Of a stretch of 64,000 nucleotides of DNA, positions 10,269-24,179 are shown one piece after another (position 1 is the first letter of the stretch; each line of letters begins with the position of its first letter). Position numbers and translations under genes: made by a program. This stretch comes from Hyperoodon ampullatus. Its lineage: Eukaryota; Chordata; Mammalia; Artiodactyla; Ziphiidae. The notes under the pieces are model-generated. The model saw nothing but the letters and a program-made list of their open reading frames with translations. It was not told where the DNA came from and made no database searches. The stretch is from contig CATKHW010000013.1 of NCBI GenBank assembly GCA_949752795.1, positions 620,001 to 684,000 of the forward strand, given 5' to 3'.

Positions 10269-12007
10269 TTGGGAAAACTGAAGATCAATAAGACAGAGCC
10301 ATCCCAAAATTTAGGGCTGCACTGCTTACAAGGACCTCAACTTGGGTACACCTTAAATATCCCAGGAAATATAAAAATGGTTCAAAAAATTGTGGTACTT
10401 ACGTACGATGGAATATCCCTCAGCCATGAAATCAATGTCATAAGACCAGTAGAAGCAAAATGGGTGGATTCAGGTACGATGATTCTAAGTGAAATAAGTC
10501 ACAGAGAAAAAGAAACTTATCATAAGATATCACTTATGAATATCCTGTAAACATGGCTACACTAGAACTGAGTTAGGAAAGAGAACAGTGTCTCACATTT
10601 AGAAAACACTCTTATGCCTGCTTAAGGGGGAAGGAGAGGTGGGGTGATGCACAAAACCAGAGTTTGATATAAGCACAGGTACCGTTCCAAAAACCAACTA
10701 TGGAATAGACAAGACCTACACCTTCCTCAGTGAAAGGGACTCAAAACCCCATATTTCCCGCAGAGGAATATATCTGACTAGTAAGAATCTTAAAACCTAT
10801 GTATTGATATGTCTCCGTAAGGGAATCAAGTGTGTCTAGACTGGCATAAACATGGCAGCGAGAATCAGCTCAAACCCACTATAAAAAGGAATTTCAAAAA
10901 CAAAACAAAAAAACTGGGAAATTCTTTACAATTCCTTCAGGGTCTCTGATGAAACCTGGAATGACCCTATCTACAACGACAGCTGGATGTGGCATAAGGC
11001 TGGACACTTGGGACTGAGAGGATTGGTGAGATTTGGTGAACAAATGCAGACCCTTTAAAGCAATAATGCATGGCACCCATTCCATGGGTCCCAACTCTCC
11101 AGGTTGAAGGGAATATTACTACAGTTATAACATGTACGGGAAACCTAGAGAACGGACACACTGTGAATACGAAAGGATTCTAAAACTCAACGAATAGTCC
11201 CTCTCCTGGTGCTCCGGTTTGACTTTCCATCTGCTCTACTATCAACCTCCCAACGTGGAGAGACAGCCCCTTTAACCTCCTGGTTCGCACAGGTTGCCAA
11301 TTTGGCAGAGGATGAAAGGGAAGAGGGAGAACCAATGAGAGAGTAGCTGATAGGCATTTGGACGGGCACATATCACTGTAATTTCCCGGCAGGAAGAAGA
11401 ATTAACCAAAGTCTCAGCCCCCCACCGGGAACCAGTATAGGTCCTGAACCAAAATTTTGGACTTGCGGTCAGCTCACCAAAAACGAGTTGAAAAATGGAG
11501 CTCAGGGGCACAGCAATTCACAAACTGGCCGAGTAATAAAGGACAACTATCGTCCAAAAATCTGTTGAGGGAAGGCAACGAGGCGGACTTGAAAGCGAGG
11601 CAGAATAGCAGGAAACAGATTTCAAGAGGTACGTTGGAATCCCCTTTAAAGCACAGGAAGAGAGGCACAACTTCGTCAATGATGCACTTGGCCAAAAAGG
11701 GCGTATGTGTTTTCTCCTGAATATATTCAGGAGAAAACGCATACGCCCTTTTTGGCCAAGCAAGCAAGCGGGCAATGCAAATCTGCACTACAAAGAAGTA
11801 TCACTTCCCACCGGTCAAAAGGGACATCCACAAAATGTGTAAAAACCAGAAAGGCAAGACAGGCCCTGGAGAACAGGGAGCCTTGTTATGCTGATGGGCG
11901 GGATGTAAATTGCCAACTGCCTCTCTGGAAGAGTACATTGTGTTCCCTAAAACAAGTAAAGAACAGAGCTACAGAGGCAAGGCCACTTCCAGTCTAGGGA
12001 ATAAACC
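10269..12007 (+). repeat. Monomer U6 (1,739 bp)
   Basis: Carries gagccatccc (EPSQ), shared with U7 and the M-type units U13, U23 and U30, and gataaacc instead of gatatacc-type sequence just before the anchor. Palindrome 11687-11760 has one mismatch (gtatgtg). Confidence 0.93.
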
Positions 12008-13746
12008 TTGGGAAAACTGAAGATCAATAAGACAGAGCCATCCCAAAATTTAGGGCTGCACTGCTTACAAGGACCTCAACTTGGGTACACCTTAAATATC
12101 CCAGGAAATATAAAAATGGTTCAAAAAATTGTGGTACTTACGTACGATGGAATATCCCTCAACCATGAAATCAATGTCATAAGACCAGTAGCAGCAAAAT
12201 GGGTGGATTCAGGTACGATGATTCTAAGTGAAATAAGTCACACAGAAAAAGAAACTTATCATAAGATATCACTTATGAAGATCCTGTAAACATGGCTACA
12301 CTTGAACTGAGTTAGGAAAGAGAACAGTGTCTCACATTTAGAAAACACTCTTATGCCTGCTTAAGGGGGAAGGAGAGGTGGGGTGATGCATAAAACCAGA
12401 GTTTGATATAAGCACAGGTACCATTCCAAAAACCAACTATGGAATAGACAAGACCTACACCTTCCTCAGTGAAAGGGACTCAAAACCCCATATTTCCCGC
12501 AGAGGAATATATCTGACTAGTAAGAATCTTAAAACCTATGCATTGATAAGTCTCCGTAAGGGAATCAAGTGTGTCTAGACTGGCATAAACATGGCATTGA
12601 GAATCAGCTCAAACCCACTATAAAAAGGAATTTCAAAAACAAAACAAAAAAACTGGGAAATTCTTTACAATTCCTTCAGGGTCAATGATGAAACCTGGAA
12701 TGACCCTATCTACAAAGACAGCTGGATATGGCATAAGGCTGGACACTTGGGACTGAGGGGATTTGTGAGATTGGGTGAGCAAATGCAGACCCTTTAAAGC
12801 AATAATGCATGGCACCCATTCCATGGGTCCCAACTCTCCAGGTTGAAGGGAATATTACTACAGTTATAACATGTACGGGAAACCTAGAGAACGGACACAC
12901 TGTGAATACGAAAGGTTTCTAAAACTCAACGAATAGTCCCTCTCCTGGTGCTCCGGTTTGACTTTCCACCTGCTTTACTATCAACGTCCCAACTTGGAGA
13001 GACAGCCCCTTTAACCTTCTGGTTCGCACAGGTTGCCAATTTGGCAGAGGATGAAATGGAAGAGCGAGAACCAATGAGAGAGTAGCTGATAGGCATTTGG
13101 TCGGGCACATATCACTGTAATTTCCCGGCAGGAAGAAGAATTAATCAAAGTCTCAGCCCCCCACCCGGAACCAGTATAGGTCCTGAACCAAAATTTTGGA
13201 CTTGCGGTCAGCTCACCAAAAACGAGTTGAAAAATGGAGCTCAGGGGCACAGCAATTCACAAACTGGCCGAGTAATAAAGGACACCTATCGTCCAAAAAT
13301 CTGTTGAGGGAAGGCAACGAGGCGGACTTCAAAGCGAGGCAGAATAGCAGGAAACAGATTTCAAGAGGTACGTTGGAATCGCCTTTAAAGCACAGGAAGA
13401 GGGGCACAACTTCGACAATGATGCACTTGGCCAAAAGGGGCATATGCGTTTTCTCCTGAATATATTCAGGAGAAAACGCATACGCCCTTTTTGGCCAAGC
13501 AAGCAAGCGGGCAATGCAAATCTGCACTACAAAGAAGTATCACTTCCCACCGGTCAAAAGGGACATCCACAAAATGTGTAAAAACCAGAAAGGCAAGACA
13601 GGCCCTGGAGAACAGGGAGCCTTGTTATGCTGATGGGCGGGATGTAAATTGCCAACTGCCTCTCTGGAGGAGTGCATTGGGTTCCCTAAAACAAGTAAAC
13701 AACAGAGCTACAGAGCCAAGGGCACTTCCAGTCTAGGGAATATACC
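12008..13746 (+). repeat. Monomer U7 (1,739 bp)
   Basis: Head is EPSQ-type. The middle carries gtcaatgatg and tacaaagacagctggatatgg near 12681-12728, shared with the O-type units. Palindrome 13426-13499 has two left-arm mismatches (aaaaggggcatatgcg). From about 13030 it begins the copy pattern repeated 3,479 bases later. Confidence 0.93.
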
Positions 13747-15485
13747 TTGGGAAAACTGAAGATCAATAAGACAGAGCCACCCCAAAATTTAGGGCTGCAC
13801 TGCTTACAAGGACCTCAACTTGGGTACACCTTAAATATCCCAGAAAATATAAAAATGGTTCAAAAAATTGTGGTACTTACGTACGATGGAATATCCCTCA
13901 GCCATGAAATCAATGTCATAAGACCAGAAGCAGCAAAATGGGTGGATTCAGGTACGATGATTCTAAGTGAAATAAGTCACACAGAAAAAGAAACTTATCA
14001 TAAGATATCACTTATGAAGATCCTGTAAACATGGCTACACTTGAACTGAGTTAAGACAGAGAACAGTGTCTCACATTTAGAAAACACTCTTATGCCTGCT
14101 TAAGGGGGAAGGAGAGGTGGGGTGATGCATAAAACCAGAGTTTGATATAAGCACAGGTACCATTCCAAAAACCAACTATGGAATAGACAAGACCTACACC
14201 TTCCTCAGTGAAAGGGACTCAAAACCCCATATTTCCCGCAGAGGAATATATCTGACTAGTAAGAATCTTAAAACCTATGTATTGATATGTCTCCGTAAGG
14301 GAATCAAGTGTGTCTAGACTGGCATAAACATGGCAGCGAGAATCAGCTCAAACCCACTATAAAAAGGAATTTCAAAAACAAAACAAAAAAACTGGGAAAT
14401 TCTTTACAATTCCTTCAGGGTCTCTGATGAAACCTGGAATGACCCTATCTACAACGACACCTGGATGTGGCATAAGGCTGGACACTTGGGACTGAGAGGA
14501 TTGGTGAGATTGGGTGAACAAATGCAGAACCTTTAAAGCAATAATGCATGGCACCCATTCCATGGGTCCCAACTCTCCAGGTTGAAGGGAATATTACTAC
14601 AGTTATAACATGTACGGGAAACCTAGAGAACAGACACACTGTGAATATGAAAGGTTTCTAAAACTCAACGAATAGTCCCTCTCCTGGTGCTCCGGTTTGA
14701 CTTTCCATCTGCTCTACTATCAACCTCCCAACGTGGAGAGACAGCCCCTTTAACCTCCTGGTTCGCACAGGTTGCCAATTTGGCAGAGGATGAAAGGGAA
14801 GAGGGAGAACCAATGAGAGAGTAGCTGTTAGGCATTTGGACGGGCACATATCACTGTAATTTCCCAGCAGGAAGAAGAATTAACCAAAGTCTCAGCCCCC
14901 CACCGGGAACCAGTATAGGTCCTGAACCAAAATTTTGGACTTGCGGTCAGCTCACCTAAAACGAGTTGAAAAATGGAGCTCAGGGGCACAGCAATTCACA
15001 AACTGGCTGAGTAATAAAGGACAACTATCGTCCAAAAATCTGTTGAGGGAAGGCAACGAGGCGGACTTGAAAGCGAAGCAGAATAGCAGGAAACAGATTT
15101 CAAGAGGTACGTTGGAATTGCCTATAAAGCACAGGAAGAGGGTCAGTACTTCGACAATGATGCACTTGGCCAAAAAGGGTGTATGCGTTTTCTCCTGAAA
15201 ATATTCAGGAGAAAACGCATACGCCCTTTTTGGCCAAGCAAGCAAGCGGGCAATGCACATCTGCACTACAAAGAAGTATCACTTCCCACCGGTCAAAAGG
15301 GACATCCACAAAATGTGTAAAAACCGGAAAGGCAAGACAGGCCCTGGAGAACAGGGAGCCTTGTTATGCTGATGGGCGGGATGTAAATTTCCAACTGCCT
15401 CTCTGGAGGAGTGCATTGTGTTCCCTAAAAAAAGTAAACAACAGAGCTACTGAGCCAAGGGTACTTCCATTCTACGGAATATACC
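13747..15485 (+). repeat. Monomer U8 (1,739 bp)
   Basis: First half of the two-monomer unit; nearly the same sequence as U10 and U19. Carries the reopened stop (tctacgg near 15471). Palindrome 15165-15238 has two mismatches, one at the centre (gaaaatattc). Confidence 0.93.
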
Positions 15486-15646
15486 TTGGGAAAACTGAAA
15501 ATCAAAAAGAAACAGCCACCACAAAATTTAGGGCTGCACTGCTTACAAGGACCTCAACTTGGGTACACCTTAAATATCCCAGGAAATATAAAAATGGTTC
15601 AAAAAATTGTGGTACTTACGTACGTTGGAATATCCCTCAGCCATGA
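15179..15646 (+). pseudogene. Longest continuous ORF2 frame across a monomer boundary (U8/U9)
   Basis: A 155-codon frame, open because tctaggg has become tctacgg near 15471 and caataag has become caaaaag. The middle and end follow ORF2p: QLPLWRSALCSLKKVNN, GIYLGKTENQK, then AALLTRTSTWVH in place of the ORF2p AALFTIAKTW region. Two changes that extend a decayed frame are chance, not evidence of coding function. The frame recurs at 18658-19125 and, with a later start, at 34358-34774. Confidence 0.7.
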
Positions 15647-17225
15647 AATCAATGTCATAAGACCAGTAGCAGCAAAATGGGTGGATTCAGGTACGATGAT
15701 TCTAAGTGAAATAAGTCACACAGAAAAAGAAACTTATCATAAGATATCACTTATGAAGATCCTGTAAACATGGCTACACTTGAACTGAGTTAGGACAGAG
15801 AACAGTGTCTAACATTTAGAAAACACTCTTATGCCTGCTTAAGGGGGAAGGAGAGGTGGGGTGATGCATAAAACCAGAGTTTGATATAAGCACAGGTACC
15901 ATTCCAAAAACCAACTATGGTATAGACAAGACCTACACCTTCCTCAGTGAAAGGGACTCAAAACCCCATATTTCCCGCAGAGGAATATATCTGACTAGTA
16001 AGAATCTTAAAACCTATGTATTGATAAGTCTCCGTAAGGGAATCAAGTGTGTCTAGACTGGCATAAATATGGCAGCGAGAATCAGCTGAAACCCACTATT
16101 AAAAGGAATTTCAAAAATAAAACAAAAAAAACTGGGAAATTCTTTACAATTCCTTCAGGGTCTCTGATGAAACCTGGAATGACCCTATCTACAATGACAG
16201 CTGGATGTGGCATAAGGCTGGACACTTGGGACTGAGAGGATTGGTGAGATTGGGTGAGCAAATGCAGACCCTTTAAAGCAATAATGCATGGCACACATTC
16301 CATGGGTCCCAACTCTACAGGTTGAAGGGAATATTACTACAGATATAACATGTACAGGAATCCTATTAAACGGACACACTGTGAATACGAAAGGTTTCTA
16401 AAACTCAACGAATAGTCCCTCTCCTGGTGCTCCGGTTTGACTTTCCATCTGCTTTACTATCAACCTCCCAACTTGGAGAGACAGCCCCTTTAACCTCCTG
16501 GTTCGCACAGGTTGCCAATTTGGCAGAAGATGAAATGGAAGAGCGAGAACCAATGAGAGAGTAGCTGATAGGCATTTGGACGGGCACATATCACTGTAAT
16601 TTCCCGGCAGGAAGAAGAATTAATCAAAGTCTCAGCCCCCCACCCGGAACCAGTATAGGTCCTGAACCAAAACTTTGGACTTGCGGTCAGCTCACCAAAA
16701 ACGAGTTGAAAAATGGAGCTCAGGGGCACAGCAATTCACAAACTGGCCGAGTAATAAAGGACACCTATCGTCCAAAAATCTGTTGAGGGAAGGCAACGAG
16801 GCGGACTTGAAAGCGAGGCAGAATAGCAGGAAACAGATTTCAAGAGGTACGTTGGAATCGCCTTTAAAGCACAGGAAGAGGGGCACAATTTCGACAATGA
16901 TGCACTTGGCCAAAAGGGGCATATGCGTTTTCTCCTGAATATATTCAGGAGAAAACGCATACGCCCTTTTTGGCCAAGCAAGCAAGCGGGCAATGCAAAT
17001 CTGCACTACAAAGAAGTATCACTTCCCACCGGTCAAAAGGGACATCCACAAAATGTGTAAGAACCAGAAAGGCAAGACAGGCCCTGGAGAACAGGGAGCC
17101 TTGTTATGCTGATGGGCGGGATGTAAATTGCCAACTGCCTCTCTGGAGGAGTGCATTGGGTTCCCTAAAACAAGTAAACAACAGAGCTACAGAGCCAAGG
17201 GCACTTCCAGTCTAGGGAATATACC
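15486..17225 (+). repeat. Monomer U9 (1,740 bp)
   Basis: Head matches U11 and U20 (KIKKKQPPQ; ctatggtatagac). Somewhere between about 16400 and 16530 it switches to a U7-like tail (gatgaaatggaagagcg; cacccggaacc). Palindrome 16905-16978 has two mismatches as in U7. Confidence 0.93.
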
Positions 17226-18964
17226 TTGGGAAAACTGAAGATCAATAAGACAGAGCCACCCCAAAATTTAGGGCTGCACTGCTTACAAGGACCTCAACTT
17301 GGGTACACCTTAAATATCCCAGGAAATATAAAAATGGTTCAAAAAATTGTGGTACTTACGTACGATGGAATATCCCTCAGCCATGAAATCAATGTCATAA
17401 GACCAGTAGCAGCAAAATGGGTGGATTCAGGTACGATGATTCTAAGTGAAATAAGTCACACAGAAAAAGAAACTTATCATAAGATATCACTTATGAAGAT
17501 CCTGTAAACATGGCTACACTTGAACTGAGTTAGGACAGAGAACAGTGTCTCACATTTAGAAAACACTCTTATGCCTGCTTAAGGGGGAAGGAGAGGTGGG
17601 GTGATGCATAAAACCAGAGTTTGATATAAGCACAGGTACCATTCCAAAAACCAACTATGGAATAGACAAGACCTACACCTTCCTCAGTGAAAGGGACTCA
17701 AAACCCCATATTTCCCGCAGAGGAATATATCTGACTAGTAAGAATCTTAAAACCTATGTATTGATATGTCTCCGTAAGGGAATCAAGTGTGTCTAGACTG
17801 GCATAAACATGGCAGCGAGAATCAGCTCAAACCCACTATAAAAAGGAATTTCAAAAACAAAACAAAAAAACTGGGAAATTCTTTACAATTCCTTCAGGGT
17901 CTCTGATGAAACCTGGAATGACCCTATCTACAACGACACCTGGATGTGGCATAAGGCTGGACACTTGGGACTGAGAGGATTGGTGAGATTGGGTGAACAA
18001 ATGCAGAACCTTTAAAGCAATAATGCATGGCACCCATTCCATGGGTCCCAACTCTCCAGGTTGAAGGGAATATTACTACAGTTATAACATGTACGGGAAA
18101 CCTAGAGAACAGACACACTGTGAATATGAAAGGTTTCTAAAACTCAACGAATAGTCCCTCTCCTGGTGCTCCGGTTTGACTTTCCATCTGCTCTACTATC
18201 AACCTCCCAACGTGGAGAGACAGCCCCTTTAACCTCCTGGTTCGCACAGGTTGCCAATTTGGCAGAGGATGAAAGGGAAGAGGGAGAACCAATGAGAGAG
18301 TAGCTGTTAGGCATTTGGACGGGCACATATCACTGTAATTTCCCAGCAGGAAGAAGAATTAACCAAAGTCTCAGCCCCCCACCGGGAACCAGTATAGGTC
18401 CTGAACCAAAATTTTGGACTTGCGGTCAGCTCACCTAAAACGAGTTGAAAAATGGAGCTCAGGGGCACAGCAATTCACAAACTGGCTGAGTAATAAAGGA
18501 CAACTATCGTCCAAAAATCTGTTGAGGGAAGGCAACGAGGCGGACTTGAAAGCGAGGCAGAATAGCAGGAAACAGATTTCAAGAGGTACGTTGGAATTGC
18601 CTATGAAGCACAGGAAGAGGGTCAGTACTTCGACAATGATGCACTTGGCCAAAAAGGATGTATGCGTTTTCTCCTGAAAATATTCAGGAGAAAACGCATA
18701 CGCCCTTTTTGGCCAAGCAAGCAAGCGGGCAATGCACATGTGCACTACAAAGAAGTATCACTTCCCACCGGTCAAAAGGGACATCCACAAAATGTGTAAA
18801 AACCGGAAAGGCAAGACAGGCCCTGGAGAACAGGGAGCCTTGTTATGCTGATGGGCGGGATGTAAATTTCCAACTGCCTCTCTGGAGGAGTGCATTGTGT
18901 TCCCTAAAAAAAGTAAACAACAGAGCTACAGAGCCAAGGGTACTTCCATTCTACGGAATATACC
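17226..18964 (+). repeat. Monomer U10 (1,739 bp)
   Basis: Near-copy of U8 (3,479 bases earlier) and of U19 (15,649 bases later). Palindrome 18644-18717 has three mismatches (aaggatgtatgcg, gaaaatattc). Has the reopened stop near 18950. Confidence 0.93.
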
Positions 18965-20703
18965 TTGGGAAAACTGAAAATCAAAAAGAAACAGCCACCA
19001 CAAAATTTAGGGCTGCACTGCTTACAAGGACCTCAACTTGGGTACACCTTAAATATCCCAGGAAATATAAAAATGGTTCAAAAAATTGTGGTACTTACGT
19101 ACGTTGGAATATCCCTCAGCCATGAAATCAATGTCATAAGACCAGTAGCAGCAAAATGGGTGGATTCAGGTACGATGATTCTAAGTGAAATAAGTCACAC
19201 AGAAAAAGAAACTTATCATAAGATATCACTTATGAAGATCCTGTAAACATGGCTACACTTGAACTGAGTTAGGACAGAGAACAGTGTCTAACATTTAGAA
19301 AACACTCTTATGCCTGCTTAAGGGGGAAGGAGAGGTGGGGTGATGCATAAAACCAGAGTTTGATATAAGCACAGGTACCATTCCAAAAACCAACTATGGT
19401 ATAGACAAGACCTACACCTTCCTCAGTGAAAGGGACTCAAAACCCCATATTTCCCGCAGAGGAATATATCTGACTAGTAAGAATCTTAAAACCTATGTAT
19501 TGATAAGTCTCCGTAAGGGAATCAAGTGTGTCTAGACTGGCATAAATATGGCAGCGAGAATCAGCTGAAACCCACTATTAAAAGGAATTTCAAAAATAAA
19601 ACAAAAAAAACTGGGAAATTCTTTACAATTCCTTCAGGGTCTCTGATGAAACCTGGAATGACCCTATCTACAATGACAGCTGGATGTGGCATAAGGCTGG
19701 ACACTTGGGACTGAGAGGATTGGTGAGATTGGGTGAGCAAATGCAGACCCTTTAAAGCAATAATGCATGGCACACATTCCATGGGTCCCAACTCTCCAGG
19801 TTGAAGGGAATATTACTACAGATATAACATGTACAGGAATCCTATTAAACGGACACACTGTGAATACGAAAGGTTTCTAAAACTCAACGAATAGTCCCTC
19901 TCCTGGTGCTCCGGTTTGACTTTCCATCTGCTTTACTATCAACGTCCCAACTTGGAGAGACAGCCCCTTTAACATCCTGGTTCGCACAGGTTGCCAATTT
20001 GGCAGAGGATGAAGGGTAAGAGGGAGAACCAATGAGATAGTAGCTGTTAGGCATTTGGACGGGCACATATCACTGTAATTTCCCGGCAGGAAGAAGAATT
20101 AACAAAGTCTCAGCCCTGCACCGGGAACCAGTATAGGTCCTGAACCAAAATTTTGGACTTGCGGTCAGCTCACCAAAAACGAGTTGAAAAATGGAGCTCA
20201 GGGGCACAGCAATTCACAAAATGGCCGAGCAATAAAGGACACCTATCATCCAAAAATCTGTTGAGGGAAGGCAACGAGGCGGACTTGAAAGCGAGGCAGA
20301 ATAGCAGGAAACAGATTTCAAGAGGTACGTTGGAATCGCCTTTAAAGCACAGGAAGAGGGGCACAACTTCGACAATGATGCACTTGGCCAAAAAGGGCGT
20401 ATGCGTTTTCTCCTGAATATATTCAGGAGAAAACGCATACGCCCTTTTTGGCCAAGCAAGCAAGCGGGCAATGCAAATCTGCACTACAAAGAAGTATCAC
20501 TTCCCACCGGTCAAAAGGGACATCCACAAAATGTGTAAAAACCAGAAAGGCAAGACAGGCCCTGGAGAACAGGGAGCCTTGTTATGCTGATGGGCGGGAT
20601 GTAAATTGCCAACTGCCTCTCTGGAGGAGTGCATTGTGTTCCCTAAAACAAGTAAACAGCAGAGCTACAGAGCCAAGGGCACTTCCAGTCTAGGGAATAT
20701 ACC
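18965..20703 (+). repeat. Monomer U11 (1,739 bp)
   Basis: Matches U20, 15,649 bases later, including gatgaagggtaagaggg near 20010 and the one-base-shorter attaacaaagtctc near 20100. Palindrome 20383-20456, perfect. Confidence 0.93.
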
Positions 20704-22442
20704 TTGGGAAAACTGAAGATCAATAAGACAGAGCCACCCCAAAATTTAGGGCTGCACTGCTTACAAGGACCTCAACTTGGGTACACCTTAAATATCCCAG
20801 GAAATATAAAAATGGTTCAAAAAATTGTGGTACTTACGTACGATGGAATATCCCTCAGCCATGAAATCAATGTCATAAGACCAGTAGCAGCAAAATGGGT
20901 GGATTCAGGTACGATGATTCTAAGTGAAATAAGTCACAGAGAAAAAGAAACTTATCATAAGATATCCCTTATGAAGATCCTGTAAACATGGCTACACTTG
21001 AACTGAGTTAGGGAAGAGAACAGTGTCTCACATTTAGAAAACACTCTTATGCCTGCTTAAGGGGGAAGGAGAGGTGGGGTGATGCATAAAACCAGAGTTT
21101 GATATAAGCACAGGTACCGTTCCAAAAACCAACTATGGAATAGACAAGACCTACACCTTCCTCAGTGAAAGGGACTCAAAACCCCATATTTCCCGCAGAG
21201 GAATATATCTGACTAGTAAGAATCTTAAAACCTATGTATTGATAAGTCTCCGTAAGGGAATCAAGTGTGTCTAGACTGGCATAAATATGGCAGCGAGAAT
21301 CAGCTTAAACCCACTATTAAAAAGAATTTCAAAAATAAAACAAAAAAAACTGGGAAATTCTTTACAATTCCTTCAGGGTCTCTGATGAAACCTGGAATGA
21401 CCCTATCTACAATGACAGCTGTATGTGGCATAAGGCTGGACACTTGGGACTGAGAGGATTGGTGAGATTGGGTGAGCAAATGCAGACCCTTTAAAGCAAT
21501 AATGCATGGCACACATTCCATGGGTCCCAACTCTCCAGGTTGAGGGGAATATTACTACAGTTATAACATGTACGGGAAACCTAGAGAACGGACACACTGT
21601 GAATACGAAAGGTTTCTAAAACTCAACGAATAGTCCCTCTCCTGGTGCTCTGGTTTGACTTTCCATCTGCTTTACTATCAACCTCCCAACTTGGAGAGAC
21701 AGCCCCTTTAACCTCCTGGTTCGCACAGGTTGCCAATTTGGCAGAGGATGAAAGGGAAGAGGGAGAACCAATGAGAGAGTAGCTGATAGGCATTTGGACG
21801 GGCACATATCACTGTAATTTCCCGGCAGGAAGAAGAATTAACCAAAGTCTCAGCCCCCCACCGGGAACCAGTATAGGTCCTGAACCAAAATTTTGGACTT
21901 GCGGTCAGCTCACCAAAAACGAGTTGAAAAATGGAGCTCAGGGGCACAGCAATTCACAAACTGGCCGAGTAATAAAGGACAACTATCGTCCAAAAATCTG
22001 TTGAGGGAAGGCAACGAGGCGGACTTGAAAGCGAGGCAGAATAGCAGGAAACAGATTTCAAGAGGTACGTTGGAATCCCATTAAAACACAGGAAGAGAGG
22101 CACAACTTCGACAATGATGCACTTGGCCAAAAAGGGTGTATGCGTTTTCTCCTGAATATATTCAGGAGAAAACGCATACGCCCTTTTTGGCCAAGCAAGC
22201 AAGCGGGCAATGCAAATCTGCACTACAAAGAAGTATCACTTCCCACCGGTCAAAAGGGACATCCACAAAATGTGTAAAAACCAGAAAGGCAAGACAGGCC
22301 CTGGAGAACAGGGAGCCTTGTTATGCTGATGGGCGGGATGTAAATTGCCAACTGCCTCTCTGGAGGAGTACATTGTGTTCCCTAAAACAAGTAAAGAACA
22401 GAGCTACAGAGGCAAGGCCACTTCCAGTCTAGGGAATAAACC
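20704..22442 (+). repeat. Monomer U12 (1,739 bp), X type
   Basis: Its head matches U21 (offset 15,649). From about 20990 its body matches U22 (offset 17,389) and U29. Diagnostic bases are gttagggaagag, cagctgtatgtgg, and ggaatcccattaaaacac near 22073, which shifts the frame there. Palindrome 22122-22195 has one mismatch (gggtgtatg). Confidence 0.93.
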
Positions 22443-24179
22443 TTGGGAAAACTGAAGATCAATAAGACAGAGCCATCCCAAAATTTAGGGCTGCACTGCT
22501 TACAAGGACCTGAACTTGGGTACACCTTAAATATCCCAGGAAATATAAAAATGGTTCAAAAAATTGTGGTACTTATGTACGATGGAATATCCCTCAGCCA
22601 TGAAATCAATGTCATAAGACCAGTAGCAGCAAAATGGGTGGATTCAGGTACGATGATTCTAAGTGAAATATGTCAAAGAGAAAAAGAATCTTATCATAAG
22701 ATATCACTTATGAAGATCCTGTAAACATGGCTACACTTGAACTGAGTTAGGAAAGAGAACAGTGTCTCACATTTAGAAAACACTCTTATGCCTGCTTAAG
22801 GGGGAAGGAGAGGTGGGGTGATGCATAAAACCAGAGTTTGATATAAGCACAGGTACCTTTCCAAAAACCAACTATGGAATAGAAAAGACCTACACCTTCC
22901 TCAGTGAAAGGGACTCAAAACCCCATATTTCCCGCAGAGGAATATATCTGACTAGTAAGAATCTTAAAACCTATGTATTGATATGTCTCCGTAAGGGAAT
23001 CAAGTGTGTCTAGACTGGCATAAACATGGCAGCGAGAATCAGCTCAAACCCACTATAAAAAGGAATTTCAAAAACAAAAACAAAAAACTGGGAAATTCTT
23101 TACAATTCCTTCAGGGTCTCTGAGGAAACCTGGAATGACCCTATCTACAATGACAGCTGGATGTGGCATAAGGCTGGACACATGGGACTGACAGGATTGG
23201 TGAGATTGGGTGAGCAAATGCAGACCCTTTAAAGCAATAATGCATGGCACCCATTCCATGGGTCCCAACTCTCCAGGTTGAAGGGAATATTACTACAGTT
23301 ATAACTTGTACGGGAAACCTAGAGAACGGACACAGTGTGAATACGAAAAGTTTCTAAACCTCAACGAATAGTCCCTCTCCTGGTGCTCCGGTTTGACTTT
23401 CCATCTGCTTTACTATCAACCTCCCAACTTGGAGAGACAGCCCCTTTAACCTCCTGGTTCGCACAGGTTGCCAATTAGGCAGAGGATGAAAGGGAAGAAG
23501 GAGAACCAATGAGAGAGTAGCTGTTAGGCATTTGGACGGGCACATATCACTGTAATTTCCCGGCAGGAAGAAGAATTAACCAAAGTCTCAGCCACCCACC
23601 GGGAACCAGTATAGTTCCTAACCAAAATTTTGGACTTGCGGTCAGCTCACCAAAAACGAGTTGAAAAATGGAGCTCAGGGGCACAGCAATTCACAAACTG
23701 GCCGAGTAATAAAGGACAACTATCGTCCAAAAATCTGTTGAGGGAAGGCAACGAGGCGGACTTGAAAGCGAGGCAGAATAGCAGGAAACAGATTTCAAGA
23801 GATATGTTGGAATCGCCTTTAAAGCACAGGAAGAGGGGCACAACTTCGACAATGATGCACTTGGCCAAAAAGGGCGTATGCGTTTTCTCCTGAATATATT
23901 CAGGAGAAAACGCATACGCCCTTTTTGGCCAAGCAAGCAAGCGGGCAATGCAAATCTGCACTACAAAGAAGTATCACTTCCCACCGGTCAAAGGGACATC
24001 CACAAAATGTGTAAAAACCAGAAAGGCAAGACAGGCCCTGGAGAACAGGGAGCCTTGTTATGCTGATGGGCGGGATGTAAATTGCCAACTGCCTCTCTGG
24101 AGGAGTGCATTGTGTTCCCTAAAACAAGTAAACAACAGAGCTACAGAGCCCAGGGCACTTCCAGTCTAGGGAATATACC
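22443..24179 (+). repeat. Monomer U13 (1,737 bp), M type
   Basis: Diagnostic: GPELGY and SEICQREKES in the C-terminal frame, plus two one-base deletions (gttcctaacc near 23617 and ggtcaaaggg near 23988), which explain its short length. Palindrome 23860-23933, perfect. Same type as U23 and U30. Confidence 0.94.

Larger units (their letters stand above)
13030..19890 (+). repeat. Two-monomer unit duplicated in tandem (offset 3,479)
   Basis: About 13.03-16.5 kb and 16.5-19.9 kb are near-copies. U8 and U10 share the reopened stop, the gaaaatattc palindrome centre and the aacaaatgcagaacc run. U9 and U11 heads share KIKKKQPPQ and ctatggtatagac. Limits are approximate, set by where diagnostic bases stop agreeing. 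Confidence 0.8.
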
